Positions 43,998 through 53,748 of a stretch of 64,000 bases of DNA are shown here, one piece after another. The stretch's first letter is position 1, and each line of letters starts with the position of its first letter. This stretch comes from Flavivirga algicola (lineage in GTDB: Bacteria; Bacteroidota; Bacteroidia; Flavobacteriales; Flavobacteriaceae), in contig NZ_JABBHF010000011.1 in assembly GCF_012910715.1 (NCBI RefSeq), positions 105,681 to 169,680 of the forward strand. Direction: 5' to 3'. Both the position numbers and the translations under genes were made by a program. Under the pieces are notes generated by a model. That model saw nothing but the letters and a program-made list of their open reading frames with translations. It was not told the DNA's origin and made no database searches.

Positions 43998-44909
43998 GGT
44001 TATAAATGGGATGATAATAAGTAAAGAAAGAAACACTTCTTTAAACCATTTATCTTGAATAATCTCAATATAATTTGATACGATAACAGCTAGAGGGGCA
44101 AACATAAATAAAAATTCACTCCCATCCTTTTTAGGGGCATGGAGCACTATTAAAAAAGCAATTACCACTGCAAAAATGATAATTTTAAAAGAAGCTCTAA
44201 ACGCTTTTTTCTTCTTTTTGATGTTCTGCGAATAAAATATAGACGACCAAATTCCAAAAGATATCAGTAAGGTTATGGCAACCAAATATTTTGCAGAATT
44301 ATAATTAATAAAATCATAACTGACCCCAGGTGTAATATCAAATATTTCGAAAAAATTATTATATATAATCACTGAGGCACTTACAGAAATCACATAAACG
44401 CTAGCAACTCCCATAAAGGGAATGATCCAATGCCTTAATTTGTTATCTGGATACAAAATCAGTGAAATCATTATTAAAGCGAAAAATAGAATAGCCCAAA
44501 AATAAAATAAGGACGCAATAGCTATCCAAAATGCAGCATCGAACAATTTCTGTTTTACATCTTTTTGAGACCATAAGCTCATTATACGCCTTAATCCCAA
44601 TAAAATAAAAAAATTTGATAAAATGATTCCTGTATTACTGGTCGTATGAACAATTAATAATAAAAACAGGCTAAACAATAAAATCTCATAGTTGTTTTTT
44701 ACTGCAAGATTGTTCTTGTTGGCAATAAAATTTAAAAGTAAAACAGATATATAGCAAATAAAAAGTTGTGCCAATTGTTTTAATATAAATATCAAAGTTA
44801 TTGGTTCGTTTACTAACCTAATTCTAGCTATTACGAAAGCTAAAAGCGTAATAAAAAAAACAATGATGAAATTTATTGATTTAGATTTACTAAAAATGCT
44901 TGTTATCAT
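43986..44909 (-). CDS. DUF6427 multispanning membrane protein
   Basis: A 307-aa hydrophobic protein with about nine transmembrane helices and a basic cytoplasmic loop (IKKKKKAFRASFK) near residue 235. I recognise it as DUF6427, a flavobacterial family usually located between upp and purD. The function is not known. Convergent with upp, overlapping by 12 bases. Confidence 0.85.
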   Translation of the reverse strand: MITSIFSKSKSINFIIVFFITLLAFVIARIRLVNEPITLIFILKQLAQLFICYISVLLLNFIANKNNLAVKNNYEILLFSLFLLLIVHTTSNTGIILSNFFILLGLRRIMSLWSQKDVKQKLFDAAFWIAIASLFYFWAILFFALIMISLILYPDNKLRHWIIPFMGVASVYVISVSASVIIYNNFFEIFDITPGVSYDFINYNSAKYLVAITLLISFGIWSSIFYSQNIKKKKKAFRASFKIIIFAVVIAFLIVLHAPKKDGSEFLFMFAPLAVIVSNYIEIIQDKWFKEVFLSLLIIIPFITLLL

Positions 44910-44979
44910 TAACTCTTTTTGTATTTTTGTTCCGTAAATATACTAACTATAAATGGTTAGAAAACAATAATAAAAACAC

Positions 44980-45207
44980 ATGAAAGATTTCTTTTACGCT
45001 ATACAGGATTTATTTGTTGATGTTCTTTTTGCACCGTACGATGCTTTAAGGGCTCTTGAGCTAGAAAATTGGTTTGCAGCAAATACAGTTTCATGGATTT
45101 TCCTTGCTATAGGTTTTGTTGCTACGGCTTATTGGATGAAGCAACTTAAAATATTTAATGATAACAACGAAGAAGACAAAAGTGTTTCTTCTCATTCATT
45201 CTTATAA
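44980..45207 (+). CDS. DUF6341 small membrane protein
   Basis: A 75-aa protein with one central transmembrane helix (about 35-55, AANTVSWIFLAIGFVATAYW), an amphipathic N-terminus (DFFYAIQDLFVDVLFAPYDALR) and an acidic tail. It matches a conserved flavobacterial family next to upp/purD that is sometimes mislabelled as uracil phosphoribosyltransferase; no PRPP motif is present. Convergent with purD and overlapping by six bases. Confidence 0.85.
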   Translation: MKDFFYAIQDLFVDVLFAPYDALRALELENWFAANTVSWIFLAIGFVATAYWMKQLKIFNDNNEEDKSVSSHSFL

Positions 45208-46473
45208 ATCGAACCCTATATCTTTACGATAATTCATCTTATCAAAATGTAGCTTTTCTATATTTTGATAAGATTTTTTTATGGCTTCTTGGTATGTATC
45301 ACCGTATGATGTAATAGCCATAACACGCCCTCCAGAAGTAATTACCTTACCTTCGCTTAATGTTGCACCCGCATGAAAAGGAATAGACTCTTTAATGTTT
45401 TCTATCCCTGTAATTTCTTTTCCTTTTTCATAAGCTTCGGGGTATCCTCCAGATACTAACATGATAGTGGTCGCTGCTCGCTCATCAATTTCAATATCAA
45501 TTTTGTCCAATGTCCCCTGAGACATGGCTTCAAGTATATCTACAAGGTCATTTTTTAATCTAGGAAATACGACTTCAGTTTCTGGATCCCCCATACGTAC
45601 ATTATATTCTATCACCTTTGGGTCGTCTCCAACTTTTATAAGCCCAATAAATACAAATCCTATATAGGGTAAATTATCTTTTTTTAACCCTTCTATAGTA
45701 GGTTTTACAATACGCTCTTCAATTTTATTAAGGAATTCATCTGTTGCAAAAGGTACAGGTGAAATAGCTCCCATGCCTCCTGTATTTAATCCTGTATCGC
45801 CTTCACCTATTCGCTTATAATCCTTTGCTGTTGGTAAAATTTTATAATTTGTACCATCAGTTAATACAAAGCAACTTAATTCTATGCCATCTAAAAACTC
45901 TTCAATAACTACTTTAGTACTTGCTTCACCAAATTTAGCATCAAGCAGCATGCTTTTTAATTCAGCTTTAGCTTCCTCTAAATCATTCAAAATAACAACA
46001 CCCTTACCTGCAGCCAATCCATCTGCTTTTAGAACATAAGGTGCATTTAACGTTTCTAAAAATGCATAGCCCTTTTCTACCGTTTCTTTAGTAAAGCTCT
46101 CGTAGGCTGCTGTTGGAATGTTATGTCGATATAAAAACTCTTTAGCAAACTCTTTACTACCTTCTAATTCTGCTGCTACTTTTTGAGGTCCAATAACAGA
46201 TACATGCTTAATGGCAGCATCGTTTAAAAAGTAATCGTGAATACCATTAACCAACGGGTCTTCAGGGCCAACAACAACCAGATCGATACCTTCTTTTAAA
46301 ACGAGTTCCTTAATAGCATCAAAATCATTTACCCCAATATTTACGTTAGTAGCAACCTGAGCCGTTCCAGAATTTCCTGGAGCAACAAATAGTTGTTTAC
46401 ATTTTGCGCTTTGAGCAATTTTCCAGGCAAATGTATGCTCTCTCCCTCCAGAACCAAGAATTAAAATATTCAT
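45202..46473 (-). CDS. purD: Phosphoribosylamine-glycine ligase (GARS)
   Basis: A 423-aa ATP-grasp enzyme of purine synthesis, joining glycine to phosphoribosylamine. The start MNILILGSGGREHTFAWKIA, the ATP-grasp core (VLKADGLAAGKGVVI, then VVIEEFLDGIELSCF) and the metal-binding segment EYNVRMGDPETEVVFPRL are all present. Full length. A -7-like TATTTTTG lies on the minus strand at 46570-46563. Confidence 0.97.
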   Translation of the reverse strand: MNILILGSGGREHTFAWKIAQSAKCKQLFVAPGNSGTAQVATNVNIGVNDFDAIKELVLKEGIDLVVVGPEDPLVNGIHDYFLNDAAIKHVSVIGPQKVAAELEGSKEFAKEFLYRHNIPTAAYESFTKETVEKGYAFLETLNAPYVLKADGLAAGKGVVILNDLEEAKAELKSMLLDAKFGEASTKVVIEEFLDGIELSCFVLTDGTNYKILPTAKDYKRIGEGDTGLNTGGMGAISPVPFATDEFLNKIEERIVKPTIEGLKKDNLPYIGFVFIGLIKVGDDPKVIEYNVRMGDPETEVVFPRLKNDLVDILEAMSQGTLDKIDIEIDERAATTIMLVSGGYPEAYEKGKEITGIENIKESIPFHAGATLSEGKVITSGGRVMAITSYGDTYQEAIKKSYQNIEKLHFDKMNYRKDIGFDL

Positions 46474-46562
46474 TTTATTTTATTTTTTAAATCCCCACTA
46501 AAATGAGAATGATCATGTATTTGTTTTTAAATGTCAAGCATTTAAAATAATTTAATCGAATG

Positions 46563-46570
46563 CAAAAATA
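46563..46570 (-). promoter_or_regulatory. Candidate -7 box before purD
   Basis: Minus-strand TATTTTTG fits TAnnTTTG and would give a leader of about 80 bases before the purD ATG at 46473. No exact TTG lies at the expected upstream distance. A similar box on the plus strand, TAGTTTTG at 46646-46653, precedes the divergent gene at 46685. Confidence 0.35.
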
Positions 46571-46645
46571 ATGGCTTTTTAGGTTTAGCCATGAATTCAT
46601 CTATGTTTTTTTCTTATAATCATAACAAAAAACGGGATTTATCTT

Positions 46646-46653
46646 TAGTTTTG
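46646..46653 (+). promoter_or_regulatory. Candidate -7 box before the CapK-like gene
   Basis: TAGTTTTG fits the Bacteroidota -7 consensus, 31 bases before the TTG start at 46685. No clear -33 TTG was found at the expected spacing. It would drive the three-gene plus-strand polysaccharide operon. Confidence 0.35.
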
Positions 46654-46684
46654 TTTTTCAAGTATCAATAAATAGTGTTTTCTG

Positions 46685-48004
46685 TTGAATCTATTCAATC
46701 TTTCTTTAAAAATTAAAGGGTTTCCCATACAAGAAGCTAAGCTGGCTTTGAAAGAAATTCAAAAGAAAAGCGATGCCGAATTCAGCTCCTACATCGAAAC
46801 CAAAAAACAAGACATCATTACCTATCATCTAAAGCACAATACTTTCTATAAGGTCTTTGCTAAAAATGCTGATCCGCAAGATTGGAATACTGCGCCTGTT
46901 ATGATGAAAAAAGATTTACAGCAACCCCTAGAAACACTTTTATCTAACGGTTTTTCTAAAACAAATATTTACATTGACAAAACATCAGGAGCTTCAGGAA
47001 AACCGTTTATTTTTTCTAAAGATAAATTCACCCATGCTCTAACATGGAGTATTATCATGGATCGGTTTTCCTGGTTTGATCTGAATTTTCACTCTACCAA
47101 ACAAGCACGGTTTTATGGAATCCCATTGGATAAAAAAGGATACTATACCGAAAAACTAAAAGATTTTATTAGTAACAGATATCGGTTTAATGTGTTTGAT
47201 CTAAGTGATAAGTCCCTTGAAAATTGGTTAGCCGATTTCAAAAAGAAGTCATTTGTATATATGAATGGCTATACCAGCCCTATGGTTCAATTTGCAAAAT
47301 ACCTTCAGCATAGAAATATTATACTCAAAACTGTTTGCCCTACTTTAAGAGCTTGTGTTGCAACTTCTGAAATGCTTTTTGAAGACGATAAACAGCTCAT
47401 GGAAAAACAATTTGGCGTACCTGTAATTAATGAATATGGAGCTTCCGAATTGGATTTAATTGCTTTTGAAAACAAGGATAAAGAATGGGTTGTTAATAGT
47501 GAAACACTGTTTGTAGAGGTTTTAGATGAAAACAACAATGTTTTACCCTATGGGGAGCAAGGACGTTTAGTAATCACTTCCTTATACAATAAAGCACAGC
47601 CATTTATAAGATACGACATTGGAGACATAGGTATCCTTTCAAAAAAAAGCACACCAAAAAGACCTATCTTAGAAAAATTAACAGGTAGGACAAACGACAT
47701 GGTGATGTTACCTAGTGGTAAAAAAGCAGCTGGATTAACATTTTACTATATTACAAAAAGTATTATTGAAGATGATGGCAACGTTAAAGAGTTTGTTATT
47801 GAACAACTGAAGTTAGATACTTTTAAAATTCACTATGTTAGTAGTAAGGAAATTTCTCAACTCAGGATAAAAACTATAAAAAACGAAATAGAAAGCTATC
47901 TTGAGAAGGGACTTACTGTCCTATTTGAAAAACAAACAATATTAAAACGCTCGAAAAGCGGCAAATTAAAACAGTTTTCATCATTAATACACTCAAATAA
48001 ATGA
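46685..48004 (+). CDS. CapK/PaaK-like adenylate-forming enzyme
   Basis: A 439-aa protein of the phenylacetate-CoA ligase-like (CapK) branch of adenylate-forming enzymes. It has the phosphate-binding loop TSGASGKPFIFSKD, the EYGASELDLIAFE motif, RLVITSLYNKAQPFIRYDIGD and a C-terminal lid with LEKLTGRTNDMVMLPSGKK. Members in capsule and O-antigen loci are thought to activate or attach acyl groups. The frame starts with TTG and gives the family N-terminus MNLFNLSLKIKGFP; no in-frame ATG lies nearby. Its TGA overlaps the next ATG (ATGA), so the three plus genes are coupled. Confidence 0.85.
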   Translation: MNLFNLSLKIKGFPIQEAKLALKEIQKKSDAEFSSYIETKKQDIITYHLKHNTFYKVFAKNADPQDWNTAPVMMKKDLQQPLETLLSNGFSKTNIYIDKTSGASGKPFIFSKDKFTHALTWSIIMDRFSWFDLNFHSTKQARFYGIPLDKKGYYTEKLKDFISNRYRFNVFDLSDKSLENWLADFKKKSFVYMNGYTSPMVQFAKYLQHRNIILKTVCPTLRACVATSEMLFEDDKQLMEKQFGVPVINEYGASELDLIAFENKDKEWVVNSETLFVEVLDENNNVLPYGEQGRLVITSLYNKAQPFIRYDIGDIGILSKKSTPKRPILEKLTGRTNDMVMLPSGKKAAGLTFYYITKSIIEDDGNVKEFVIEQLKLDTFKIHYVSSKEISQLRIKTIKNEIESYLEKGLTVLFEKQTILKRSKSGKLKQFSSLIHSNK

Positions 48005-49095
48005 ATATCACTATAGTTGCTGGTGCCCGGCCTAATTTCATGAAAATTGCTCCTATTATTGAAGCTATTCAGAATAAAAAAAAGGAAGGAATTCATATTA
48101 ATTACAGACTTGTCCATACTGGACAACATTATGATAAAAACTTAAGTGATACTTTTTTTGAAGAATTGAATATCCCTTATCCAGACACCAATCTCGATGT
48201 AAAAAGTGGTACACAAGCTGAGCAAACAGCAGCCATTATGATTGGTTTTGAAAAAGAATTAGAACAAAACCCTTGTGATTTAGTGATGGTTGTTGGCGAT
48301 GTTACCTCAACTATGGCTTGTACTATTGTAGCAAAAAAGGCGCATATAAAAGTGGCTCATGTTGAAGCTGGCATTCGTTCTGGTGATATGAAAATGCCTG
48401 AGGAAATTAACCGAATTGTAACCGATAGTTTAACCGATTATTTCTTCACAACTTCAAAATATGCTAATGAAAATTTGATCAAACTAGGCATTCCTAAATC
48501 GAATATCTTTTTTGTTGGTAATGTTATGATTGATACATTACTAAAAAATGAAGCTCGGTTAAAAAAACCTAGTCTATGGAAGGATTTGAATTTATCAGAT
48601 AAAAAATATCTGGTTATGACCCTTCACAGACCCAGCAACGTTGATGAAGAAACACTTTTAAAAAAGCTAATCACTCAAATTGTAACATTAAGCAAAGATT
48701 ATCCTATAATTTTTCCAGTGCACCCAAGAACTAAGAAGCTTTTAAGCGGTTTAAATTTAAACTTTAAAAATCTTCATTATGTCAATCCGTTAGGATACTT
48801 AGAATTCAATTATCTCGTCAAACATGCTTTTGCCGTATTAACTGATTCTGGAGGTATTACAGAAGAAACCACTGTTATGAATGTGCCCTGTATAACTCTT
48901 AGAGATTCTACTGAACGTCCAGAAACTTGTAATATGGGGACCAATATTTTGGTTGGAAATGATTCTGAAAAAATTGAAAATACTTTTAAAACTTTACTTT
49001 CTCAATCTTGGAAACAAGGCCGTATTCCAGAACTATGGGATGGTCATGCGGCTAAAAGAATTGTTAATCACTTACAAGATATTTATAAGTTTTAA
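48001..49095 (+). CDS. wecB: UDP-N-acetylglucosamine 2-epimerase (non-hydrolysing), WecB family
   Basis: A 364-aa enzyme interconverting UDP-GlcNAc and UDP-ManNAc. ARPNFMKIAPIIEAI at the start, VVGDVTSTMACTIVA, HVEAGIRSGDMKMPEEINR and the C-terminal DSGGITEETTVMNVPCITLRD with STERPET mark the family. It is clearly different from the second WecB in this window (61244), so the two may act on different intermediates. Overlaps the upstream gene by four bases and the next gene by one (TAATG). Confidence 0.92.
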   Translation: MNITIVAGARPNFMKIAPIIEAIQNKKKEGIHINYRLVHTGQHYDKNLSDTFFEELNIPYPDTNLDVKSGTQAEQTAAIMIGFEKELEQNPCDLVMVVGDVTSTMACTIVAKKAHIKVAHVEAGIRSGDMKMPEEINRIVTDSLTDYFFTTSKYANENLIKLGIPKSNIFFVGNVMIDTLLKNEARLKKPSLWKDLNLSDKKYLVMTLHRPSNVDEETLLKKLITQIVTLSKDYPIIFPVHPRTKKLLSGLNLNFKNLHYVNPLGYLEFNYLVKHAFAVLTDSGGITEETTVMNVPCITLRDSTERPETCNMGTNILVGNDSEKIENTFKTLLSQSWKQGRIPELWDGHAAKRIVNHLQDIYKF

Positions 49096-50258
49096 TGAAG
49101 GATATCCTCATCATAACCAATTATTTTCCTCCAGAAACTGGAGCTGCGTCAAATCGTATTTTTCATTTAGCAGAAGGTCTGCAAAAGCATCATTTTAAAG
49201 TCTCTGTCTTAACCCCTTTACCTAATTATCCAACAGGTAAAGTTTTTGAAGCCTATAAAGGAAGATTTAGACACTCTTCCGTGAAAAACAACATTACTAT
49301 CGATCGTTTATGGATTTACGCCAGTAATTCTAAAAACAAACTACTGCGTTTAATAGCCATGTTGTCCTATAGCTTTAGTTTATTTTGGTTTTTTATATGG
49401 AATAAAATTCCTAAAACAGTTATTATACAATCGCCTCCATTACTGGTTGCTTTTACCTCAATCTTTTTTCTACGTTCCAAAAAACGAAAACTCATTTTAA
49501 ATATAAGTGATTTATGGCCTATTGCTGGACTGGAACTAGGCGCTTTTAAAAAGAATTTTAGTTATAAAATGCTTGAAAAAATTGAACGTTTTAATTATAA
49601 TCATGCCAACTTAATTTTAGGTCAAAGCAATGAAATTTTGAGCCATGTAAGATCTTTATTTCCTAAAAAAAACACTTTTTTATATCGAAACTTTCCTGAT
49701 TTCGTTACACCTAAAGTTTCTAAAAAAAATACTTCCAAAGGAAAACTAAAAATAGTGTACGCTGGTTTATTGGGCATTGCACAAGGTATTTACAAATTAT
49801 GTCAAGAACTAGATTATACTCGTATTGAACTCCATATTTATGGTGCTGGTGCAGAACAGAATAAAATTCAAACGCTCATTTCCAATAATCCAGAATTAAA
49901 TATTATATATCACGGTGAAATATCAAGAGATAAATTACATACAGCTCTTATGGAGTATGATTTAACCATTATTCCTTTATTAAATAGGATTTATGGATCG
50001 GTGCCTTCAAAAATATTTGAATATGCCAGATTAGGCCTGCCTATGATTTATTTTGGCGGAGGTGAAGGAGAACAAATAATTAATGAATATAATCTTGGTT
50101 GGATCGCTAAAGCAGGTAATTATAGTGATTTGAATACCGTTATTTCTAAAATCAATCCATCAGAAATTCATATGGAACGACGAGAAACTATAAAAGAAGT
50201 TTCTTTTAAAAATTTTGATTTCAACACTCAATTAAATCTCTTAAGCGAAAAAATTTAA
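49095..50258 (+). CDS. Glycosyltransferase family 4 (WbuB-like)
   Basis: A 387-aa GT-B fold enzyme. The N-terminal domain starts IITNYFPPETGAASNRIFHLAEGL; the C-terminal donor-binding domain has KIVYAGLLGIAQGI and VPSKIFEYARLGLPMIYFGGGEG. A hydrophobic stretch near 90-120 may anchor it to the membrane. Its TAA stop shares the four bases TTAA with the stop of the convergent sugar transferase gene. The acceptor and sugar are unknown. Confidence 0.92.
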   Translation: MKDILIITNYFPPETGAASNRIFHLAEGLQKHHFKVSVLTPLPNYPTGKVFEAYKGRFRHSSVKNNITIDRLWIYASNSKNKLLRLIAMLSYSFSLFWFFIWNKIPKTVIIQSPPLLVAFTSIFFLRSKKRKLILNISDLWPIAGLELGAFKKNFSYKMLEKIERFNYNHANLILGQSNEILSHVRSLFPKKNTFLYRNFPDFVTPKVSKKNTSKGKLKIVYAGLLGIAQGIYKLCQELDYTRIELHIYGAGAEQNKIQTLISNNPELNIIYHGEISRDKLHTALMEYDLTIIPLLNRIYGSVPSKIFEYARLGLPMIYFGGGEGEQIINEYNLGWIAKAGNYSDLNTVISKINPSEIHMERRETIKEVSFKNFDFNTQLNLLSEKI

Positions 50259-51607
50259 TAGGCTTTTTCTTCTCCTTTTAAAGCATTTAAAAATGTTTGT
50301 AACATGATTTTCAAATCTAACAACAAAGACCAGTTTTCAATATAAAAAATATCATATTTAACCCGATTAATAATATCTTTTTCTTCTTCAATTTCTCCTC
50401 TAAATCCGCTTATTTGAGCTAATCCTGTAATACCAGGCTTTACAAAATGACGCACCATAAATTTATCTACTCGTTGTGCATACATATTCGTGTGGCTTAC
50501 CATATGTGGTCTGGGTCCAACAACAGACATGTTTCCAAAAAGCACATTAAAAAATTGAGGTAGCTCATCTATACTGGTTTTTCGTATAAATTTACCTATT
50601 TGGGTTATTCTTTGATCCCCTTTTGTTGCCTGATGTAAATGTGCCTTTTCATTTGGCCTCATAGATCGAAACTTATAGCAATCAAATTCCTCATAATTAA
50701 ACCCATTTCTGGATTGTTTAAAAAATATGGGGCCTTTAGATTCTAGTCGTATTAATATGGCCAAGATTGGTGTTAACCACGACAACACAAATACAATAAT
50801 AAATGAAGAAAATAGAATATCGAATAAACGTTTTAGGAACTTGTTCAATGATTCTTGTAAAGGTATTTCTCTTATAGATAAAATGGGGATATAATCGTAA
50901 TACTCATATTTAAGTTTCTTAGAAAAAATGTCTTTATTGTCAGGAATAAATTTCAGCTCTCTTAGATTATTATCTGCAAAATCGATCAATTGATTGATCT
51001 GTTTATTGGACAAAGCCGATACAGAAAAATAAATTTCATCAATATCATTATCTATGATATACCTAAAACATTTTTCTAAAGAAAAATCCCCCTCATTAAC
51101 ACTAAAATTACCTTTAAACTTATACCCAAAGTCAAGCCTCTTATTAAATGTTTTTATTAATTGTCTTGTTTTTTCATTTTCACCTATAACGATAATATTT
51201 CTGATATTACCACTTAATACAGATCTGTATTTTTTAAGTAGAATAAGCGTTAGAACTTTAAATATCGATACTAATAAAAAAATTAGCATAAGATAGTTTG
51301 CCAAACCTAACCTACTAACATTAGGCTGTTTAAAAAATCCTATAAAGGCATAAATAATAATCACAAAGAACACCATTTGCCTTAATAAAAGCGTTATTAT
51401 TTGAACTATTCGTGTATGCCTCTGAACTTCATAAAAATGATTAATAAAGGATATGATGATCCACATTAATGATATATATGCACTAAATATATAGACATTC
51501 ATCAGGTTTATTTCAAACAAAAAGACACACCCATTAATAATCCCTAAATCGATTAAATATGAAATAGGTTTTAAAAACCCTGAATATCTTCCTTTTTTGT
51601 AACTCAA
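50255..51607 (-). CDS. Polyprenyl glycosylphosphotransferase (WcaJ/WbaP-type initiating sugar transferase)
   Basis: A 450-aa membrane enzyme that moves a sugar-1-phosphate to undecaprenyl phosphate and so starts repeat-unit synthesis. Four N-terminal helices (about 10-120) are followed by a Rossmann-like domain (NIIVIGENEKTRQLIKTF), a fifth hydrophobic segment (ILFSSFIIVFVLSWLTPIL) and the catalytic domain with KFRSM, RKTSIDELPQFFNVL, MSVVGPRPHM and PGITGLAQISG. It lies 2 bases after the decarboxylase gene, and ends the long minus operon. Confidence 0.95.
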   Translation of the reverse strand: MSYKKGRYSGFLKPISYLIDLGIINGCVFLFEINLMNVYIFSAYISLMWIIISFINHFYEVQRHTRIVQIITLLLRQMVFFVIIIYAFIGFFKQPNVSRLGLANYLMLIFLLVSIFKVLTLILLKKYRSVLSGNIRNIIVIGENEKTRQLIKTFNKRLDFGYKFKGNFSVNEGDFSLEKCFRYIIDNDIDEIYFSVSALSNKQINQLIDFADNNLRELKFIPDNKDIFSKKLKYEYYDYIPILSIREIPLQESLNKFLKRLFDILFSSFIIVFVLSWLTPILAILIRLESKGPIFFKQSRNGFNYEEFDCYKFRSMRPNEKAHLHQATKGDQRITQIGKFIRKTSIDELPQFFNVLFGNMSVVGPRPHMVSHTNMYAQRVDKFMVRHFVKPGITGLAQISGFRGEIEEEKDIINRVKYDIFYIENWSLLLDLKIMLQTFLNALKGEEKAY

Positions 51608-51609
51608 AA

Positions 51610-52596
51610 CTATCTCTTTATATGATCTTTAAAATCTTTATGATCTCTTTTATAGAGTTCTTCTTCAGATAAGCTTTTAAAATAGTTATATGTTTTTAAC
51701 ATCCCTTCGCTTCTCTCAATTTTTGGTTCCCAATCTAATATTTTCTTAGCTAAGCTAATATCAGGTTGCCTTTGAAGCGGGTCGTCTTGTGGTAATTCTT
51801 TATATATTATTTTTTGGCCTGTACCTGTTAACTTAATAATCTCTTCAGCAAAATCTTTAATCGTTATTTCATGTGGATTGCCAATATTAACAGGAGAAGC
51901 GTAATCACTTAATAATAATCTATAAATACCTTCCACCTGATCATCTACATAGCAAAATGATCGGGTTTGAGAACCATCACCAAATATAGTTAAATCTTCT
52001 CCTCTTAAAGCTTGTCCCATAAATGCTGGAATTACACGCCCGTCATTAAGCCTCATGCGCGGACCATATGTATTAAATATACGAACTATGCGCGTTTCCA
52101 GACCATGAAATCTATGATACGCCATAGTAATTGATTCCTGAAACCGCTTGGCTTCATCATAAACCCCTCGGGGTCCAATAGTGTTCACATTTCCATAATA
52201 ATCTTCGGTTTGTGGGTGCACAAGAGGGTCTCCATATACTTCAGATGTTGATGCAATAAGTATTCTAGCCTTTTTAACTTTTGCTAGCCCAAGCAAATTA
52301 TGAGTTCCCAGAGAACCTACTTTTAAAGTTTGTATAGGTATTTTTAAATAATCTATAGGACTTGCAGGTGAGGCAAAGTGTAAAATATAATCTAAATCAC
52401 CTTCAATGTTTACGAATTTAGTGACATCATGCTCGATAAACTCAAAATTCGGGTTCCCTTCTAAATGAGAAAGGTTTTTTTTATCGCCAGTAATGAAGTT
52501 GTCCATTCCAATGACATAATACCCTTCGTTGATAAAACGATCGCATAAATGTGATCCTAAAAAACCTGCTACTCCTGTAATTAAAACTTTTTTCAA
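51610..52596 (-). CDS. UDP-glucuronate decarboxylase (UDP-xylose synthase), SDR family
   Basis: A 328-aa extended short-chain dehydrogenase that converts UDP-glucuronate to UDP-xylose. The NAD-binding loop is [10 protein letters not shown]; the catalytic region is [14 protein letters not shown], and YDEAKR provides the Tyr-x3-Lys pair. [19 protein letters not shown] is diagnostic of UXS enzymes, together with [10 protein letters not shown]. It works downstream of the UDP-glucose dehydrogenase encoded at 53749. A degenerate ATPase gene separates the two. Confidence 0.93.
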   Translation of the reverse strand: MKKVLITGVAGFLGSHLCDRFINEGYYVIGMDNFITGDKKNLSHLEGNPNFEFIEHDVTKFVNIEGDLDYILHFASPASPIDYLKIPIQTLKVGSLGTHNLLGLAKVKKARILIASTSEVYGDPLVHPQTEDYYGNVNTIGPRGVYDEAKRFQESITMAYHRFHGLETRIVRIFNTYGPRMRLNDGRVIPAFMGQALRGEDLTIFGDGSQTRSFCYVDDQVEGIYRLLLSDYASPVNIGNPHEITIKDFAEEIIKLTGTGQKIIYKELPQDDPLQRQPDISLAKKILDWEPKIERSEGMLKTYNYFKSLSEEELYKRDHKDFKDHIKR

Positions 52597-52599
52597 CGC

Positions 52600-53606
52600 T
52601 TATATTTTACCCTTAATCTTTTCATTTATCAAATCTAACGGAATTACTTCAAAATTATGGCTTCTTTTTTGATAATCTTCACCTCCATAAATAATTTTCC
52701 CTCCTTCATATCCTGTTAAATGATTCCAGTACTTTAATCCTTTAAAATAATCACTTGTAACGGTTTTTCCTGATTTTATTTCAACGGGTATTAATTTCAT
52801 TTCCCTTGCTGTTCCTCCAAAAATATAAGTTATTTACTTTTCCTTTATTTAATCGTTGTTTTAAAAGTTCAACGATAACCATATTCTCAAACAAATTTCC
52901 CTTAAATGGATGTAAATTTAATTGATTGGCATCCTGAACTCCCAATAAGGCACTTGCTAACCCTACATCGTAAAAATAGAGCTTAGGCATTTTTATTTAA
53001 AAGCTGGCCTATTCTCCCTGCACATAGTTTTACAAACCTTTCAAACACCACTAAATTTTCAATCCCCTTCAATTCCCTTACATCTCTTTCTATATATGTT
53101 TTAATGTAATTAAGAAACCATTTTTGAGTTTCAAAACGTTTATCATACAATGGTGGGTAAAACCCTTTAAAAATCTTTTCATGAATAGTTCTAGGTACTA
53201 TGTTTTTTATTTCAGATAAAGAAAAAGGTAATAAGTTTAAATAACCCACTCTACCTACAAGGCTTTGTGTAATGTTCTGCTGTAATAAAAAATTGTTAGA
53301 GCCTGTTAATATAAACTGTGCCGTTTCATTGCTCTCGTCTAAAATTTGCTGTAAATATGAAAATAACTTTGGCGTGCGTTGAACCTCATCTAGTATTGCA
53401 CCATCTGAATATTGTTCCAAAAATGCTTTTGGATCTTCTAAAGCAAAATTTCTTATGTCCAGGTTTTCTAAATTTACGTAAGGTTTATCTGGAAAGACTA
53501 ATTTTACCAGTGTTGTTTTCCCTGACTGTCGTGAGCCAATAACAGCTATTGCCTTATATTGCTTAGATAAATTTAAAAGTTCCTTCTGTGCTTCTCTTGG
53601 AATCAT
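52600..53606 (-). pseudogene. Degenerate AAA_14/DUF4143 ATPase gene
   Basis: Three pieces in different frames make up one decayed gene. The first (53606-52983, 207 aa) has a P-loop GSRQSGKTTLV, Walker B AILDEVQ, a LTGSNNFLLQQ sensor segment and IERDVRELKGI, ending abruptly at LCAGRIGQLLNKNA. The second (52990-52781) resumes at PKLYFYDVGLASALLG and stops at NSKGNEINTR. The third (52800-52600) resumes at KLIPVEIKSGKTV. Compared with intact family members about 45-50 residues are missing at the first junction and about 10 at the second, both with loss of frame. These proteins are common, mobile-looking ATPases of unknown role. The gene is probably inactive. Confidence 0.85.
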
Positions 53607-53748
53607 GCTTTCTTAAACTTTATACCAGTTCTGATAAAAATTACACATAAGAAAATAGAATGTTTTTGAGCTAGGCCAAAAAGAAAACTCAAGCATAGCT
53701 GTAGTTATGGTTGAATTTTATTTGAATAATTTTACGTCGGTAATAGTA

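Noticed and set aside
44980-45207. A second uracil phosphoribosyltransferase
   Set aside because: This small family is sometimes labelled that way, but the protein has a membrane helix and no PRPP motif.
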